A stretch of 64,000 nt of DNA from Deltaproteobacteria bacterium. Lineage in GTDB: Bacteria > Myxococcota_A > UBA9160 > UBA4427. Positions 17,550 through 27,093 of this stretch are shown piece by piece (the stretch's first letter is position 1; every line of letters begins with the position of its first letter). Location: NCBI GenBank assembly GCA_002719955.1, contig PBFW01000001.1, positions 11,429 to 75,428 of the forward strand. Direction: 5' to 3'. The notes beneath the pieces are model-generated. The model was not told the DNA's origin and made no database searches. It saw nothing but the letters and a program-made list of their open reading frames with translations. The position numbers and the translations under genes were made by a program.

Positions 17550-18878
17550 ATGGCAGAGGTCGAGAGCGGTCGGAGTGATCTCCAGATCGAGACGAACGAA
17601 ATTTCCCCGGTCGTGCGCGAGGTGGCCGTCGAGGTCGAATCCAAGCGCGTCGACAGCGCCTTCGGCCGTGTCGTCAAGGAACTTCGCAGGACGGCGCAGG
17701 TGAAGGGGTTTCGGCGGGGCAAGGTGCCGGTGAATGTCGTCAAACAGATGTATGGCGAGTCCCTGGCCGAAGAGATCGAGCGCCAGCTGGTTCGAGAGAC
17801 TCTGGCGGACGCCGTAAAGCTGGCCGGCCTCGAGCCCGTCATCGAGCCCCAGATTGAGGCCGAGCCGCCCGTGGAGGGCAAAGCGTTCCGGTACAAGGCT
17901 CGAATCGAAGTGAAGCCTGAGGTCGAACTCCCCGACTTGACAGTGCTTTCGGGATCCCGACCAAAGGTCGAGGTCGGTGAGGAGGAATTGTTGACCGAGC
18001 TCGAGAGCCTGCGCGAGCGACAGGTGAACTGGGTGGAAGAGGACGATGAGGTCGCGGCTGCGGAGGGCCACCAGGTCACGATCGATTTCGTCGGCACGAT
18101 CGACGGCGAGGCCTTCGACGGCGGGACCGCCGAGGGTGTCGATCTCGAGTTGGGCTCCGGCCGCATGATCCCCGGCTTCGAGGAACAGCTCGTGGGGGCG
18201 ACCTCCGGAGAGCAGCGGGACCTTCAGGTGCCCTTTCCCGATGATTATGGGAACGAGGAATTGTCGGGCAAGGACGCGGTCTTTGCGGCCACGGTGACGG
18301 CGATCAAGCGCAAGGAGTTGCCCGAGCTCGATGACGACTTCGCCAAGGATCTCGGCGACTTCGAGACGCTCGACGATGTAAAGGACAAGATTCGCGAGGG
18401 ACTCCAGTCCCAGCGGCAGCACGCGTCGGACCATGCGCTCCACAAGAGTCTGCTCGACGATCTCGTGACCCGGACCAGCTTCGAGGTTCCGCCGACCCTC
18501 GTCGAGCGCCAACTCGAGAATCAGCTGCGGCAATTCGAACAGCAGATGCAGAGCCGGGTTCCACAGGACGATCTGCGCGCGCGGCTTGCGCAGATGCGTG
18601 AAGAGGGCTGGGACGATGCGCGGCGGCGGGTACAGGAAACGCTGCTGCTCGAAACCGTGGCGAAGAGCGCTGAGCTCGAGGCAACGGACGAAGAGGTCGA
18701 TGCGCGTCTCGATGAGATGGCCGAGAGCCAGGGTGTCGATTCCAAGATGATGCACGACATGGCGGACGCCCAGGGATGGAAGTCGGCGGTCGCAGCGGAA
18801 GTGGTCGAGCGCAAGGCCATCGAGCATCTCGTCGAGGGGGCGCAGATCAGCGAGGTCGATGCGCTAGAAGAAGCCTGA
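17550..18878 (+). CDS. tig: trigger factor, ribosome-associated chaperone/prolyl isomerase
   Basis: 442 aa from the ATG at 17550, with GAGAGG seven bases upstream. A longer frame from 17463 would add residues not typical of the family. The N-terminal ribosome-binding domain contains the signature VKGFRRGKVPVNVVKQMYG (FRxGxxP). The FKBP-type PPIase follows at about residues 150-235 (EGHQVTIDFVGTIDGEAF, GSGRMIPGFEEQLVG). The helical C-terminal arms make up the rest. It binds the ribosome exit tunnel and shields nascent chains. First gene of the tig-clpP-clpX-lon proteostasis cluster and immediately right of the tRNA-Leu island. Confidence 0.95.
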   Translation: MAEVESGRSDLQIETNEISPVVREVAVEVESKRVDSAFGRVVKELRRTAQVKGFRRGKVPVNVVKQMYGESLAEEIERQLVRETLADAVKLAGLEPVIEPQIEAEPPVEGKAFRYKARIEVKPEVELPDLTVLSGSRPKVEVGEEELLTELESLRERQVNWVEEDDEVAAAEGHQVTIDFVGTIDGEAFDGGTAEGVDLELGSGRMIPGFEEQLVGATSGEQRDLQVPFPDDYGNEELSGKDAVFAATVTAIKRKELPELDDDFAKDLGDFETLDDVKDKIREGLQSQRQHASDHALHKSLLDDLVTRTSFEVPPTLVERQLENQLRQFEQQMQSRVPQDDLRARLAQMREEGWDDARRRVQETLLLETVAKSAELEATDEEVDARLDEMAESQGVDSKMMHDMADAQGWKSAVAAEVVERKAIEHLVEGAQISEVDALEEA

Positions 18879-19261
18879 GCTTTCGCTTCGAGTCGCTCAT
18901 GGAATAACGGGTTCATGCGAGATGACTCGCCGTCCGAGAATCGTTCGGCCGGATCTTTAGGGATGTGCGACATCTGGGCAAAGAGCGATCGGACCCGATG
19001 CGTCTCTCATCGAGGGGATTGGGAAAGATCCTTCTCTTCGCCTCCGGCGCTTCCCGCAGCTGGGGGGTCGTTCGGCCGCGGAATGAGAGCCTGCTCGTAT
19101 TCGGGGCGCGTAAGAATAGAGTCGTGCGTGATCCCTGCGCGTGAGTTGCCAACCCCTACAGGCTGACTCAGACTAGGAATGGATTTCGCGATTCCGCGAT
19201 CAGATCTGCTCTGCGTTCGCCGAGCGGGCACAATGTCGAGTGGCAGAAGGAAAAGAAGACG
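18879..19261. other. intergenic region tig-clpP
   Basis: 383 bases. Likely contains the clpP promoter. I could not pick a convincing -35/-10 pair, small gene or strong terminator. Confidence 0.4.
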
Positions 19262-19897
19262 ATGGAACGGATGCGGCCGACGGCGTACACGATCCCCTAC
19301 GTGATCGAACAGAATCAGCGCGGCGAGCGCGTCTTCGATATCTACTCGCGCCTGCTTCGCGATCGCGTGATCTTCTTGGGATCGGAGGTCCACGACGAGG
19401 TGGCGAATGTGATCGTCGCACAGCTGCTCTTTCTCGAAGCGGATGATCCCGACAAGGATATTCACCTCTACATCAACTCGCCGGGGGGGGCGGTGACGGC
19501 CGGTCTCGCGATCTACGACACCATGCAGTTCATCCGGTCGGACGTGCATACGACGTGTATTGGTCAGGCCGCGTCGATGGGTGCCTGGCTGCTGGCGGCC
19601 GGGACGCCGGGCAAGCGGACCGCGCTGGCGAACTCCCGCATCATGATCCACCAGCCGATGGGGGGCGCCCGCGGCCAGGCCTCGGACATCAACATCCAGG
19701 CTCAGGAAATCCTCAAGCTTCGCCATAGGATGAATGAGATTCTTGCGAGTCATACGGGCCGTGCTCTCGATCAGATCGCCACGGACACCGAGCGCGACTA
19801 CTATATGGGGGCGGAGGAAGCGCGGGAATATGGCATTGTCGATGCTGTCACCGATCGGAGAGAGAGCAGCAAGGGCGCCGGGGCCGCGGGAGAATAA
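19262..19897 (+). CDS. clpP: ATP-dependent Clp protease proteolytic subunit
   Basis: 211 aa, typical for ClpP. The nucleophile Ser105 is in [13 protein letters not shown], His130 in [11 protein letters not shown], and the acid region is [38 protein letters not shown] gives the oligomer groove. ClpP forms the barrel that degrades proteins unfolded by ClpX, encoded next. Followed by a GC-rich hairpin with a T4 tract, which may partially terminate before clpX. Confidence 0.96.
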   Translation: MERMRPTAYTIPYVIEQNQRGERVFDIYSRLLRDRVIFLGSEVHDEVANVIVAQLLFLEADDPDKDIHLYINSPGGAVTAGLAIYDTMQFIRSDVHTTCIGQAASMGAWLLAAGTPGKRTALANSRIMIHQPMGGARGQASDINIQAQEILKLRHRMNEILASHTGRALDQIATDTERDYYMGAEEAREYGIVDAVTDRRESSKGAGAAGE

Positions 19898-19928
19898 GGG
19901 CAGGGGAAGTGACCCCCGCCCCCTTTTC
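19896..19928 (+). terminator. possible weak intrinsic terminator after clpP
   Basis: AAGGG...GGGG pairs with CCCC...CCCTT around the loop AAGTGA with two bulges, then TTTT. It overlaps the clpP stop. Bulges make it weak; clpX may be transcribed through it. Confidence 0.35.
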
Positions 19929-20023
19929 AGAACAGGATCTCCAGCGGGATCGGGGTTCAAATCGAAATCGTGTCGCGCTGTCCCTGCGAGGGTCCAGCGC
20001 GCATCACCGGGGGGTGAAGGAAT

Positions 20024-21268
20024 ATGAAGAAACGAGACGACAACGCGAACCTCTCGTGCTCCTTCTGTGGCAAGTCCCAGAAGGAAGTGAAGAAGCTCAT
20101 CGCCGGGCCGACGGTGTACATCTGCGACGAGTGCATCGAACTCTGCAATGACATCATCGCCGAGGAGTATGGTCAGGACGAAGCGGGTCAGCCGCCGCCC
20201 CGCATCCTCAAGCCGAAGGAGATCAAGGCGGCGCTGGACGAGTACGTGATTGGGCAGGACGCCGCAAAGAAGGTGCTCTCGGTCGCGGTCCACAATCATT
20301 ACCGACGGATCGAGAGCGGCGACATTTCGGATGTGGAACTTCAGAAGGCGAATATCCTTCTGCTCGGCCCGACTGGATCGGGCAAGACGCTGCTGGCCCA
20401 GACCCTCGCGAAGATCCTCGACGTGCCCTTCACGATTGCGGATGCGACGACGCTGACCGAGGCCGGCTACGTCGGCGAGGATGTCGAAAATATCGTCCTG
20501 AATCTGTTGCAGGCCGCGAACTACGACGTCGAACGCGCCCAGCGCGGAATCATCTACATCGACGAGATCGACAAGATCGCTCGCAAGAGCGAGAACCCCT
20601 CCATCACCCGCGACGTGTCGGGAGAGGGCGTTCAGCAGGCGCTGCTCAAGATCATCGAGGGGACGATGGCCAGCGTGCCGCCCAAGGGTGGGCGAAAGCA
20701 CCCACAGCAGGAATTCCTCCAGGTCGACACGACGAATATCCTTTTCATTTGTGGCGGTGCCTTCGTCGGCCTGGAGGGAATCATCGAGCGGCGGATCGGG
20801 GTGAAGGGATTGGGTTTTGCTGCCGATATCGTTAATTCGAGTGATTGCAAGAAGGGCGAGATGATGCGCGATGTCCAGGCAGAGGATCTGCTCCACTTCG
20901 GACTCATTCCCGAATTCATCGGGCGGCTCCCCGTCGTGGCCACACTCGAAGAGCTGGATGAAATCGCCCTGATCGCGATCTTGACGAAGCCGAAGAACGC
21001 GCTGGTCAAACAATACGAGAAGCTCTTCGAATTCGAGGATGTCGCCCTTCGCTTCACCGAGGGGGCACTCGCCGCCGTCGCCCGAAAGGCGCTCGTTCAG
21101 AAGTCGGGCGCTCGTGGGCTGCGCGCGATCCTGGAGAGCGCGATGTTGGAACTCATGTACGAATTGCCATCGCGAGATGATGTCGAAGAATGTGTCGTCG
21201 GAGAAGAAGTGATCGAGCAGGGGGCGGAACCCGTGCTCGGGTTGAAGCGCGAAGCCGAGTCCGCCTAG
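20024..21268 (+). CDS. clpX: Clp protease ATP-binding subunit ClpX
   Basis: 414 aa. The N-terminal C4 zinc finger ([23 protein letters not shown]) recognises adaptors. AAA+ motifs: Walker [13 protein letters not shown], Walker [12 protein letters not shown], and the [20 protein letters not shown] pore/sensor region. The IGF-type ClpP-binding loop reads IGVKGLGF. It unfolds tagged substrates and feeds ClpP. Lies 126 bases after clpP and 46 before lon. Confidence 0.96.
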   Translation: MKKRDDNANLSCSFCGKSQKEVKKLIAGPTVYICDECIELCNDIIAEEYGQDEAGQPPPRILKPKEIKAALDEYVIGQDAAKKVLSVAVHNHYRRIESGDISDVELQKANILLLGPTGSGKTLLAQTLAKILDVPFTIADATTLTEAGYVGEDVENIVLNLLQAANYDVERAQRGIIYIDEIDKIARKSENPSITRDVSGEGVQQALLKIIEGTMASVPPKGGRKHPQQEFLQVDTTNILFICGGAFVGLEGIIERRIGVKGLGFAADIVNSSDCKKGEMMRDVQAEDLLHFGLIPEFIGRLPVVATLEELDEIALIAILTKPKNALVKQYEKLFEFEDVALRFTEGALAAVARKALVQKSGARGLRAILESAMLELMYELPSRDDVEECVVGEEVIEQGAEPVLGLKREAESA

Positions 21269-21314
21269 CGGGCGACATTTCGGCCGATGTGAACGTGGAA
21301 TCGAGGGGGGGGGC

Positions 21315-23789
21315 ATGAGTGATTCAACAGGTGGAGGGCGGATCCCGCTCTTGCCACTACGCGATATCGTCGTTTTTCCGCATATGGTCGTCCCTCTTTT
21401 CGTGGGTCGGCCGAAGTCGATTCAGGCGCTCGAGGATGCGATGGCGGGTGACCGCCAGCTGGTCGTTGCGGCACAGCGCGTCGCGGGGGACGAGGACCCG
21501 ACCGAGGAAGATATCTTTTCGATCGGGACGCTCGGCACGATCATTCAGCTGCTCCGTCTTCCGGACGGGACGGTCAAGGTCCTCGTCGAGGGCAAGGCCC
21601 GCGCCGAGATCCGTTCTTTCGCTTCCGTCGATCCCTATTTCGCCGTCGAGGTCGACGAACTCCTGGACGAAGGCGGCGATTCGCCCGCGGCGGAGGCTCT
21701 CGTTCGCTCGATCCATACGACCTTCGAGTCCTACGCTCAATTGAACAAGAAGATCGCGCCGGAGATCGTGAACTCGGTTTCGGCCATCAACGATCCGGGC
21801 AAGCTCTCCGACACGGTCGTCGCGCATCTGAATCTGAAGCTTCCGGATCGCCAGAAACTTCTCGAGGTGACTTCGACCATCGAGCGACTCGAAGAGATCT
21901 ACAGCCGGATGCAGGCGGAGATCGAAGTGCTCGAAGTCGAGCGCAAGATCCGCGGGCGCGTCAAGAAGCAGATGGAGCACTCCCAGAAGGAGTACTACCT
22001 CAACGAACAGATGCGGGCGATCCAGAAGGAATTGGGCGACCGGGACGAACAGAAAAACGAGAGCGGCGAACTCGAGGAACAGCTGGCCGCGAAGAAGATG
22101 CCCGAAGAGGCGCGTGAGCGGACCGAGAAGGAAGTCAAGAAGCTGAAGCAGATGTCGCCGATGGCGGCCGAAGCGACTGTCGTTCGCAACTACATCGATT
22201 GGATGCTCGCTCTGCCCTGGGACGAATTCGGGGAAGAGGAGAAGGACCTGAGTGTTTCGGAGGGGATTCTCGACGCCGACCACTACGGCCTCGAAAAGCC
22301 GAAGGAACGGATTCTCGAATATCTCGCGGTTCAAACGCTCGTCGAGAAACTGAAGGGACCGATCCTTTGCCTCGTCGGTCCGCCCGGCGTCGGCAAAACC
22401 TCGCTCGGCAAATCCATCGCGCGTGCGACGGGACGCGACTTCGTGCGAATCAGTCTAGGCGGCGTGCGTGACGAGGCCGAGATCCGCGGCCATCGCCGAA
22501 CCTATATCGGGGCACTTCCGGGCAAGATCATCCAGGGGCTGAAGAAGGCGGGTTCGTCGAACCCGGTCTTCCTGCTCGACGAGATCGACAAGATGTCGAT
22601 GGATTTTCGTGGGGACCCGAGCTCGGCCATGCTCGAGGTACTCGATCCCGAGCAGAACAACTCCTTCGAGGACCATTATCTCGATGTCGAGTACGACCTC
22701 TCGCGCGTGATGTTCATCTGCACGGCGAATGTGCTTGGCGAGATCCCGCGACCCCTCCAGGATCGCATGGAGATCATCCAGATCCCGGGCTATATCGAGA
22801 CCGAGAAGCTAGAGATTGCGAAGAAGCACCTGGTCGACAAGGTCACCGCGGAAAATGGCCTCTCCCTCCCGCAGGAGGGAGAGGAGGGTGAACGAGCCGA
22901 AGCGGATATGCGCTTCACCGAAGGCGCAGTCCTCGAAGTCATCCGTCACTACACCCGCGAGTCGGGTGTGCGCGGTCTCGAGCGCGAACTCGCATCGGTC
23001 GCCCGCAAGGTGGCTCGTGAGAAGGTTGTCGCAGGGGAGGGCTTCAAGCCGGTCAAGGTCAGCCCGAAGCTGATTCGGAAATATCTCGGGCTGCAACGTC
23101 ATCGTTTCGGTCAGACGGAGGAAGAGAACCGCATCGGCGTGACCACGGGCCTGGCCTACACTGAGGTCGGTGGTGAGCTTCTCCAGACGGAGGTTTCGGT
23201 CATGCCCGGCAAGGGAAAGCTCCAGATCACGGGTCGGCTCGGCGAGGTCATGCAGGAGTCGGCGAATGCGGCGATGTCCTATATCCGTTCGCGCGCCAAG
23301 CAGCTCGGGCTGACGAGCGATTTTCACACCAAGGTCGATATCCATATCCATGTACCCGAAGGGGGGACACCCAAGGATGGTCCTTCTGCGGGGATCACCC
23401 TCGCGACGACGATCGCCTCGGCGCTGACGCGGATTCCGGTTCGCTCGAATGTCGCCATGACGGGCGAGATCACCCTGCGTGGGCGGGTGCTTCCGATCGG
23501 TGGTCTCAAGGAGAAGCTAATTGCGGCCCATCGTGGCGGCGTGGACACCGTCCTCGTTCCGAAGGAAAACGAAAAGGATCTGAAGGACCTGCCGGCCATC
23601 ATCAAGAAGAACCTCAAGATCTATCCGGTTGAGCATATGGACGAGGTTCTCAAGCGCGCGCTCGCGGTTCCAGACCCCGAGCATTTTCTCGAAGAGGGTG
23701 ATGGCATCCACGAGGTCGAGGACATCTACATCGCCCCCGGCGGTCTCAAACAGACCACGGAGCTGGCGCATCCCGCCGGCGTGAACTAG
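21315..23789 (+). CDS. lon: ATP-dependent protease Lon (LonA)
   Basis: 824 aa, the usual LonA length. The N-terminal substrate domain is [24 protein letters not shown] ([20 protein letters not shown]). It is followed by the coiled region and the AAA+ module ([33 protein letters not shown]). The C-terminal protease domain has catalytic Ser in [14 protein letters not shown] and Lys in [15 protein letters not shown] long G run upstream of the ATG at 21315 serves as ribosome site. Degrades damaged and regulatory proteins. Last gene of the cluster. Confidence 0.96.
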   Translation: MSDSTGGGRIPLLPLRDIVVFPHMVVPLFVGRPKSIQALEDAMAGDRQLVVAAQRVAGDEDPTEEDIFSIGTLGTIIQLLRLPDGTVKVLVEGKARAEIRSFASVDPYFAVEVDELLDEGGDSPAAEALVRSIHTTFESYAQLNKKIAPEIVNSVSAINDPGKLSDTVVAHLNLKLPDRQKLLEVTSTIERLEEIYSRMQAEIEVLEVERKIRGRVKKQMEHSQKEYYLNEQMRAIQKELGDRDEQKNESGELEEQLAAKKMPEEARERTEKEVKKLKQMSPMAAEATVVRNYIDWMLALPWDEFGEEEKDLSVSEGILDADHYGLEKPKERILEYLAVQTLVEKLKGPILCLVGPPGVGKTSLGKSIARATGRDFVRISLGGVRDEAEIRGHRRTYIGALPGKIIQGLKKAGSSNPVFLLDEIDKMSMDFRGDPSSAMLEVLDPEQNNSFEDHYLDVEYDLSRVMFICTANVLGEIPRPLQDRMEIIQIPGYIETEKLEIAKKHLVDKVTAENGLSLPQEGEEGERAEADMRFTEGAVLEVIRHYTRESGVRGLERELASVARKVAREKVVAGEGFKPVKVSPKLIRKYLGLQRHRFGQTEEENRIGVTTGLAYTEVGGELLQTEVSVMPGKGKLQITGRLGEVMQESANAAMSYIRSRAKQLGLTSDFHTKVDIHIHVPEGGTPKDGPSAGITLATTIASALTRIPVRSNVAMTGEITLRGRVLPIGGLKEKLIAAHRGGVDTVLVPKENEKDLKDLPAIIKKNLKIYPVEHMDEVLKRALAVPDPEHFLEEGDGIHEVEDIYIAPGGLKQTTELAHPAGVN

Positions 23790-23827
23790 CTCCCACGTCC
23801 TCGGCGGCGGGAGCGTTCTCGTTTTTT
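23789..23827 (+). terminator. possible intrinsic terminator after lon
   Basis: GCTCCC (23789-23794) pairs with GGGAGC (23809-23814) around a 14-base loop, followed eight bases later by T6. The stem overlaps the lon stop codon. Confidence 0.4.
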
Positions 23828-23847
23828 GCGTGGATCCGGACTGATGT

Positions 23848-23924
23848 GGGCGCGTAGCTCAGCTGGTTAGAGCACCTCGTTTACACCGAGGGGGTCAGGG
23901 GTTCGAATCCCTTCGCGCCCACCA
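23848..23924 (+). tRNA. tRNA-Val (TAC)
   Basis: 77 bases with CCA. The acceptor GGGCGCG pairs with CGCGCCC. The anticodon stem CCTCG/CGAGG holds loop TTTACAC, and the T loop is TTCGAAT. Confidence 0.95.
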
Positions 23925-24000
23925 CGTCGCTTTTTCACGGCGTATGCCGCCGGGCCGCTCGCGTCTGCTCGGCACGTGCCCGTGCGGAGTCTGCCCCGTG

Positions 24001-24666
24001 ATGTCCAGTTTTCCCGCCGAGCCCGTCTCCTCTCGCGAATTCATCGAAGAGGTCGTCCCGTCTCTCTTTGCCGACGTCGCTCTGGGCGAGACCGAGGAGG
24101 CGATCGATCTAAAGGTCGGCGTCGTCCTGCGCGCGGAAGAAGGGGGCGATCAGGGGGGAGAGTGGACCCTACATTTCATCGGGGGTGAGATCGGAATCAC
24201 CGACGGTCGCGAAGACGCTTGTCAGATCAGCTTCGTTCTCAGCGTGGCCGATTGGCGAGCCGCGCTCTGGGAGCGACGACCGGTCCTTGTGGCGGAGGCG
24301 ATCGAATCGGTCCTGGAGTCGGGGCCGAACGCCTGGCGCCCGCCCGCGGAGCCCGGTGGGGGAGTGCGTCTCGATCCGCTCAAGGGGATTTCGGATCTGG
24401 CGGGTTTGATCGAGGGGGTGATTGGGAGCGAGGCGGGAGGCGACTGGCGGCTCGGTGCTCAGGTCGGCCCCGGCCCCCTCCCGGAGACACCCCAGGCCAC
24501 GATCCGTCTCGGCGCCGAGCAGGCGGAGGCGATTCGTGATGGGAGTCTTCACCCGCTCGAGGCGCTGATCACCGGTCAACTTCAGCTCGACGGCGATCTC
24601 GGGCTGATTCTGCAGCTCCAGGCGGTCGCGATGACGCTCTCGATGGCGGGCGGGGGCAGGCGCTGA
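24001..24666 (+). CDS. SCP2 sterol-binding domain-like protein
   Basis: 221 aa from the ATG at 24001. Two regions look like SCP2 lipid-binding folds: an N-terminal half with ITDGREDACQISFVLSVADW, and a C-terminal half ending in SLHPLEALITGQLQLDGDLG, the family's D/G-loop (f..G.l.i.Gd..l...l). SCP2 proteins carry or present lipids. The protein lies between two tRNA genes and opposite an acyl-CoA synthetase, so lipid metabolism is plausible, but its ligand is unknown. Confidence 0.65.
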   Translation: MSSFPAEPVSSREFIEEVVPSLFADVALGETEEAIDLKVGVVLRAEEGGDQGGEWTLHFIGGEIGITDGREDACQISFVLSVADWRAALWERRPVLVAEAIESVLESGPNAWRPPAEPGGGVRLDPLKGISDLAGLIEGVIGSEAGGDWRLGAQVGPGPLPETPQATIRLGAEQAEAIRDGSLHPLEALITGQLQLDGDLGLILQLQAVAMTLSMAGGGRR

Positions 24667-24733
24667 GGTGGAGTGTGCTCGCGCTAGCGAGATGGGCGCT
24701 TCTCAGCTACAAAATGCCGCCCAGAACTGATGC

Positions 24734-24811
24734 GGTCCGGTAGTTCAATTTGGTTAGAGCACTGGCCTGTCACGCCAGAAGTTGCGAGTTCGAATCTCGT
24801 CCGGACCGCCA
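24734..24811 (+). tRNA. tRNA-Asp (GTC)
   Basis: 78 bases with CCA. The acceptor GGTCCGG pairs with CCGGACC. The anticodon stem CTGGC/GCCAG holds loop CTGTCAC, and the T arm is GCGAG-TTCGAAT-CTCGT. Confidence 0.95.
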
Positions 24812-24948
24812 TCAGCTCCGTTCCCTCTGGCACCCACTCTTCCCGATTTCGCTCGTTTCTCTGGCATGAAGAACGCTCGGTGTCGGGTCGCGAGTTCGTC
24901 GAGGCGAGTGCCGATGGGTTGGCCCGGCAGGCCCCGAAGTCCGTGACC

Positions 24949-26451
24949 CTATTCGGACAGCACCCGCCCGCCCGTGAGGCGATGTTTCTGGACCTTGCCT
25001 AACGCATTGCGTGGCAGAGCGTCGATCCGGTATAGCCCGCGTGGATGCTTGTAGGGCGCGAGCCGATCACCGACCGAAGCACGCAGCGCCTCGAGTTCCA
25101 GCGTCTCGCGGGTGACGGCATAGGCGACCACCCGCTCTCCCCACTCCGCCGATTCTTCTCCGACGACGGCGACGTCCTCGATCGCTGGATGTTCGCGCAG
25201 GACGTCTTCCACCTCTCGCGGGTAGACGTTGAAGCCCCCGCTGATGATCAGCTCCTTGGCGCGGCCGACGATGTGGATATATCCATCTTCATCGACGCTT
25301 CCGAGGTCCCCGGTCTTGAACCAGCCGTCCTTCGTGAACGAGGCCTCGTTGGCTTCCGCGTTGTCCCAGTAGCCGTCGAAGACGTTCGCGCCTCGTACCT
25401 GGATCTCCTCCGGATCGCCCCGCAATCGAAGCTCGACGCCCGGCAGGGGGAATCCGACCGAGCCCGATCGTCGCTCTCCCGAATGGGGATTCGAGGCGAT
25501 CATGAGTGTTTCGGTCATGCCGTATCGTTCGAGGATGCGCTGGCCGCTCATGCCTTCGACCTCCTCGTGCAGCACCGCCGGGAGCGGGGCCGATCCACTG
25601 ACGCAGAGCCGCAGCTTCGAGAGTTCGGTGGTCCGGGGGGCGTTCGCCAGGCGGTGATACATCGTCGGGACGCCGAAGAAGAGCGTTGCTTCGTAGTCGG
25701 TGATTCCGGTCAGGATCTGCTCCGGGTTGAAACCGCGATAGAGCACGGCGGAGCCGCCGTTGTAGAGCGTGCCGTGTAGACCGACACCGAGCCCGTGCAT
25801 GTGGAAGAGCGGGAGCGATAGGAGTAGCCGGTCGGCCTCCGTCCATCGCCAGGCGAGTCGCAGCCCCTCCGCGCTCGCAAGGCAATTGGCGTGGGAGAGC
25901 ACGGCGCCCTTGGGCTGCCCCGTCGTGCCCGACGTGTAACAGATGAGCGCCGGCGACTCGGGCAATGTCTTTTCGAGCGCCGGGGTCGGGCCATCCGGAA
26001 GGTCGAGGCGGGGGGGCAGGCGCATGAGATTGGGCGCGATTTCGGCGATCGCTTCGCTTCGCTCCGGGTCGTCGACGATTGCGGCGCGGGGGCCCGCGTC
26101 CGTGATGACGTGCTCGAGTTCCCGGCGGCCATAGGCGGTATTGGTCGGGATCACCACGAGACCCATCCGCAGGCAGGCGATATAGCTCAAGACCAGGTCG
26201 CCGGAACTTTCCGCCGAGAGGAGCACGCGGTCCCCCCCGACGAGCCCGAGTGCGGCGAGCCTTCCGGCGCGCCGTGCGGACTGCATCTCGAGGTCGCCCC
26301 GACTCAGCCACCCCCCGTTCGGATCGTGGATCTGGGCGACGTCTGGGCTTGCGGTCCAGGGGCGAGCCCAGGCCGAGGTGAGATTCCCGGCCTGCGCGGC
26401 GGTGGCGTCGAAGGATTCACCGGTGGGGAGGTGGGCATTGGACGAGGCCAT
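24949..26451 (-). CDS. acyl-CoA synthetase (AMP-forming), malonyl-CoA synthetase-like
   Basis: 500 aa ANL-family enzyme. A3/P-loop LICYTSGTTGQPKGAVLSH; A5 ERYGMTET; A7-A8 WFKTGDLG and HIVGRAKELIISGGFNVYP; A10 lysine in LPRNALGKVQKHRL. LPLFHMHGLGVGLH and ERYGMTE resemble MatB-type malonyl-CoA synthetases more than long-chain ligases, but substrate cannot be fixed by sight. It forms acyl-AMP and then acyl-CoA in the cytoplasm. It is transcribed alone, converging on tRNA-Asp. Confidence 0.82.
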   Translation of the reverse strand: MASSNAHLPTGESFDATAAQAGNLTSAWARPWTASPDVAQIHDPNGGWLSRGDLEMQSARRAGRLAALGLVGGDRVLLSAESSGDLVLSYIACLRMGLVVIPTNTAYGRRELEHVITDAGPRAAIVDDPERSEAIAEIAPNLMRLPPRLDLPDGPTPALEKTLPESPALICYTSGTTGQPKGAVLSHANCLASAEGLRLAWRWTEADRLLLSLPLFHMHGLGVGLHGTLYNGGSAVLYRGFNPEQILTGITDYEATLFFGVPTMYHRLANAPRTTELSKLRLCVSGSAPLPAVLHEEVEGMSGQRILERYGMTETLMIASNPHSGERRSGSVGFPLPGVELRLRGDPEEIQVRGANVFDGYWDNAEANEASFTKDGWFKTGDLGSVDEDGYIHIVGRAKELIISGGFNVYPREVEDVLREHPAIEDVAVVGEESAEWGERVVAYAVTRETLELEALRASVGDRLAPYKHPRGLYRIDALPRNALGKVQKHRLTGGRVLSE

Positions 26452-26892
26452 CGAGAAGGTGCTCCCGGATCCGGCGAGGGCCCCGGGTCACGGTGCCCCG
26501 CGCTGCGGAGGTAGGGCGCGAGGGTATCCGAAGCGTCGGGAGACGAGGAGGGCAGTCGGTGGAGTGAATTCGGACCACCCCAGGGCGGCTGGGAGCTGGT
26601 TTCGCAGAGTCGCAGAGAAAATCGCCCTTTTCGCCAGCAAAAGCAGAACCGCACCGCGCCGGGCGGCGTCAATCAAGCCATTCGAGACATCGTGTGTTTC
26701 GTACTCCTTCAGGTTGTCACTCGAGCAAGGGCCCGGAAGCTGAAAAGCTGCCGGGCCCTTCTCATGTCTGGGACGCTCGCCCGCTGCATCATGAACCGGC
26801 ACTCTGGCGGCAGGTCGCTAACGGTGGGCAGCACACGAGTCGATAACGACACTCTGCGAACTCCGCTCGCTTCTGTGGAGGCTCGTTTGGCA
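26452..26892. other. intergenic region with one strong hairpin
   Basis: 441 bases between divergently read genes. The notable element is a hairpin at 26727-26760; otherwise no gene or clear promoter is seen. Confidence 0.4.
26727..26760. other. strong inverted repeat
   Basis: AAGGGCCCGG pairs exactly with CCGGGCCCTT; inside it, after one A/G mismatch, AGCT pairs with AGCT around GAAA. No T tract follows on either strand, so a simple intrinsic terminator is unlikely. Could be the end of a small RNA or a regulatory stem. Confidence 0.5.
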
Positions 26893-27093
26893 ATGCTTCT
26901 CGTCATTCACGACTCGGGTCATCAGCGCGCTCAGATCCGCGCCGCGGTCGAGGCCGTCGGGCTCTTCGGAGAGATCTTCGAGGCTCGCGATGGGCTGAAG
27001 GGCCCCCGAATCCTTCTCGAAAAATCCGTCGTCGTCTGTCGACTCGAGCTCGCGGGGCTCGGCTCTTCGATGGAGTCACGCCCGGTCGACTAA
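26893..27093 (+). pseudogene. degenerate, truncated response-regulator receiver domain
   Basis: 66 aa from the ATG at 26893. LLVIHDSGHQRAQIRAAVE, FEARDGLKG and VVVCRLELAGL follow the first half of a receiver domain. The expected acidic pair (DD) is HD, and the phospho-acceptor Asp of the usual CDLExPGL is Arg (CRLELAGL). The domain stops right after beta-3 and overlaps the rarA stop tail to tail. Loss of both key acids and of the rest of the domain suggests a relic, although a tiny pseudo-receiver cannot be excluded. Confidence 0.55.

Noticed and set aside
19007..21316. 769-codon minus frame opposite clpP and clpX
   Set aside because: Antisense shadow; the plus genes are unmistakable.
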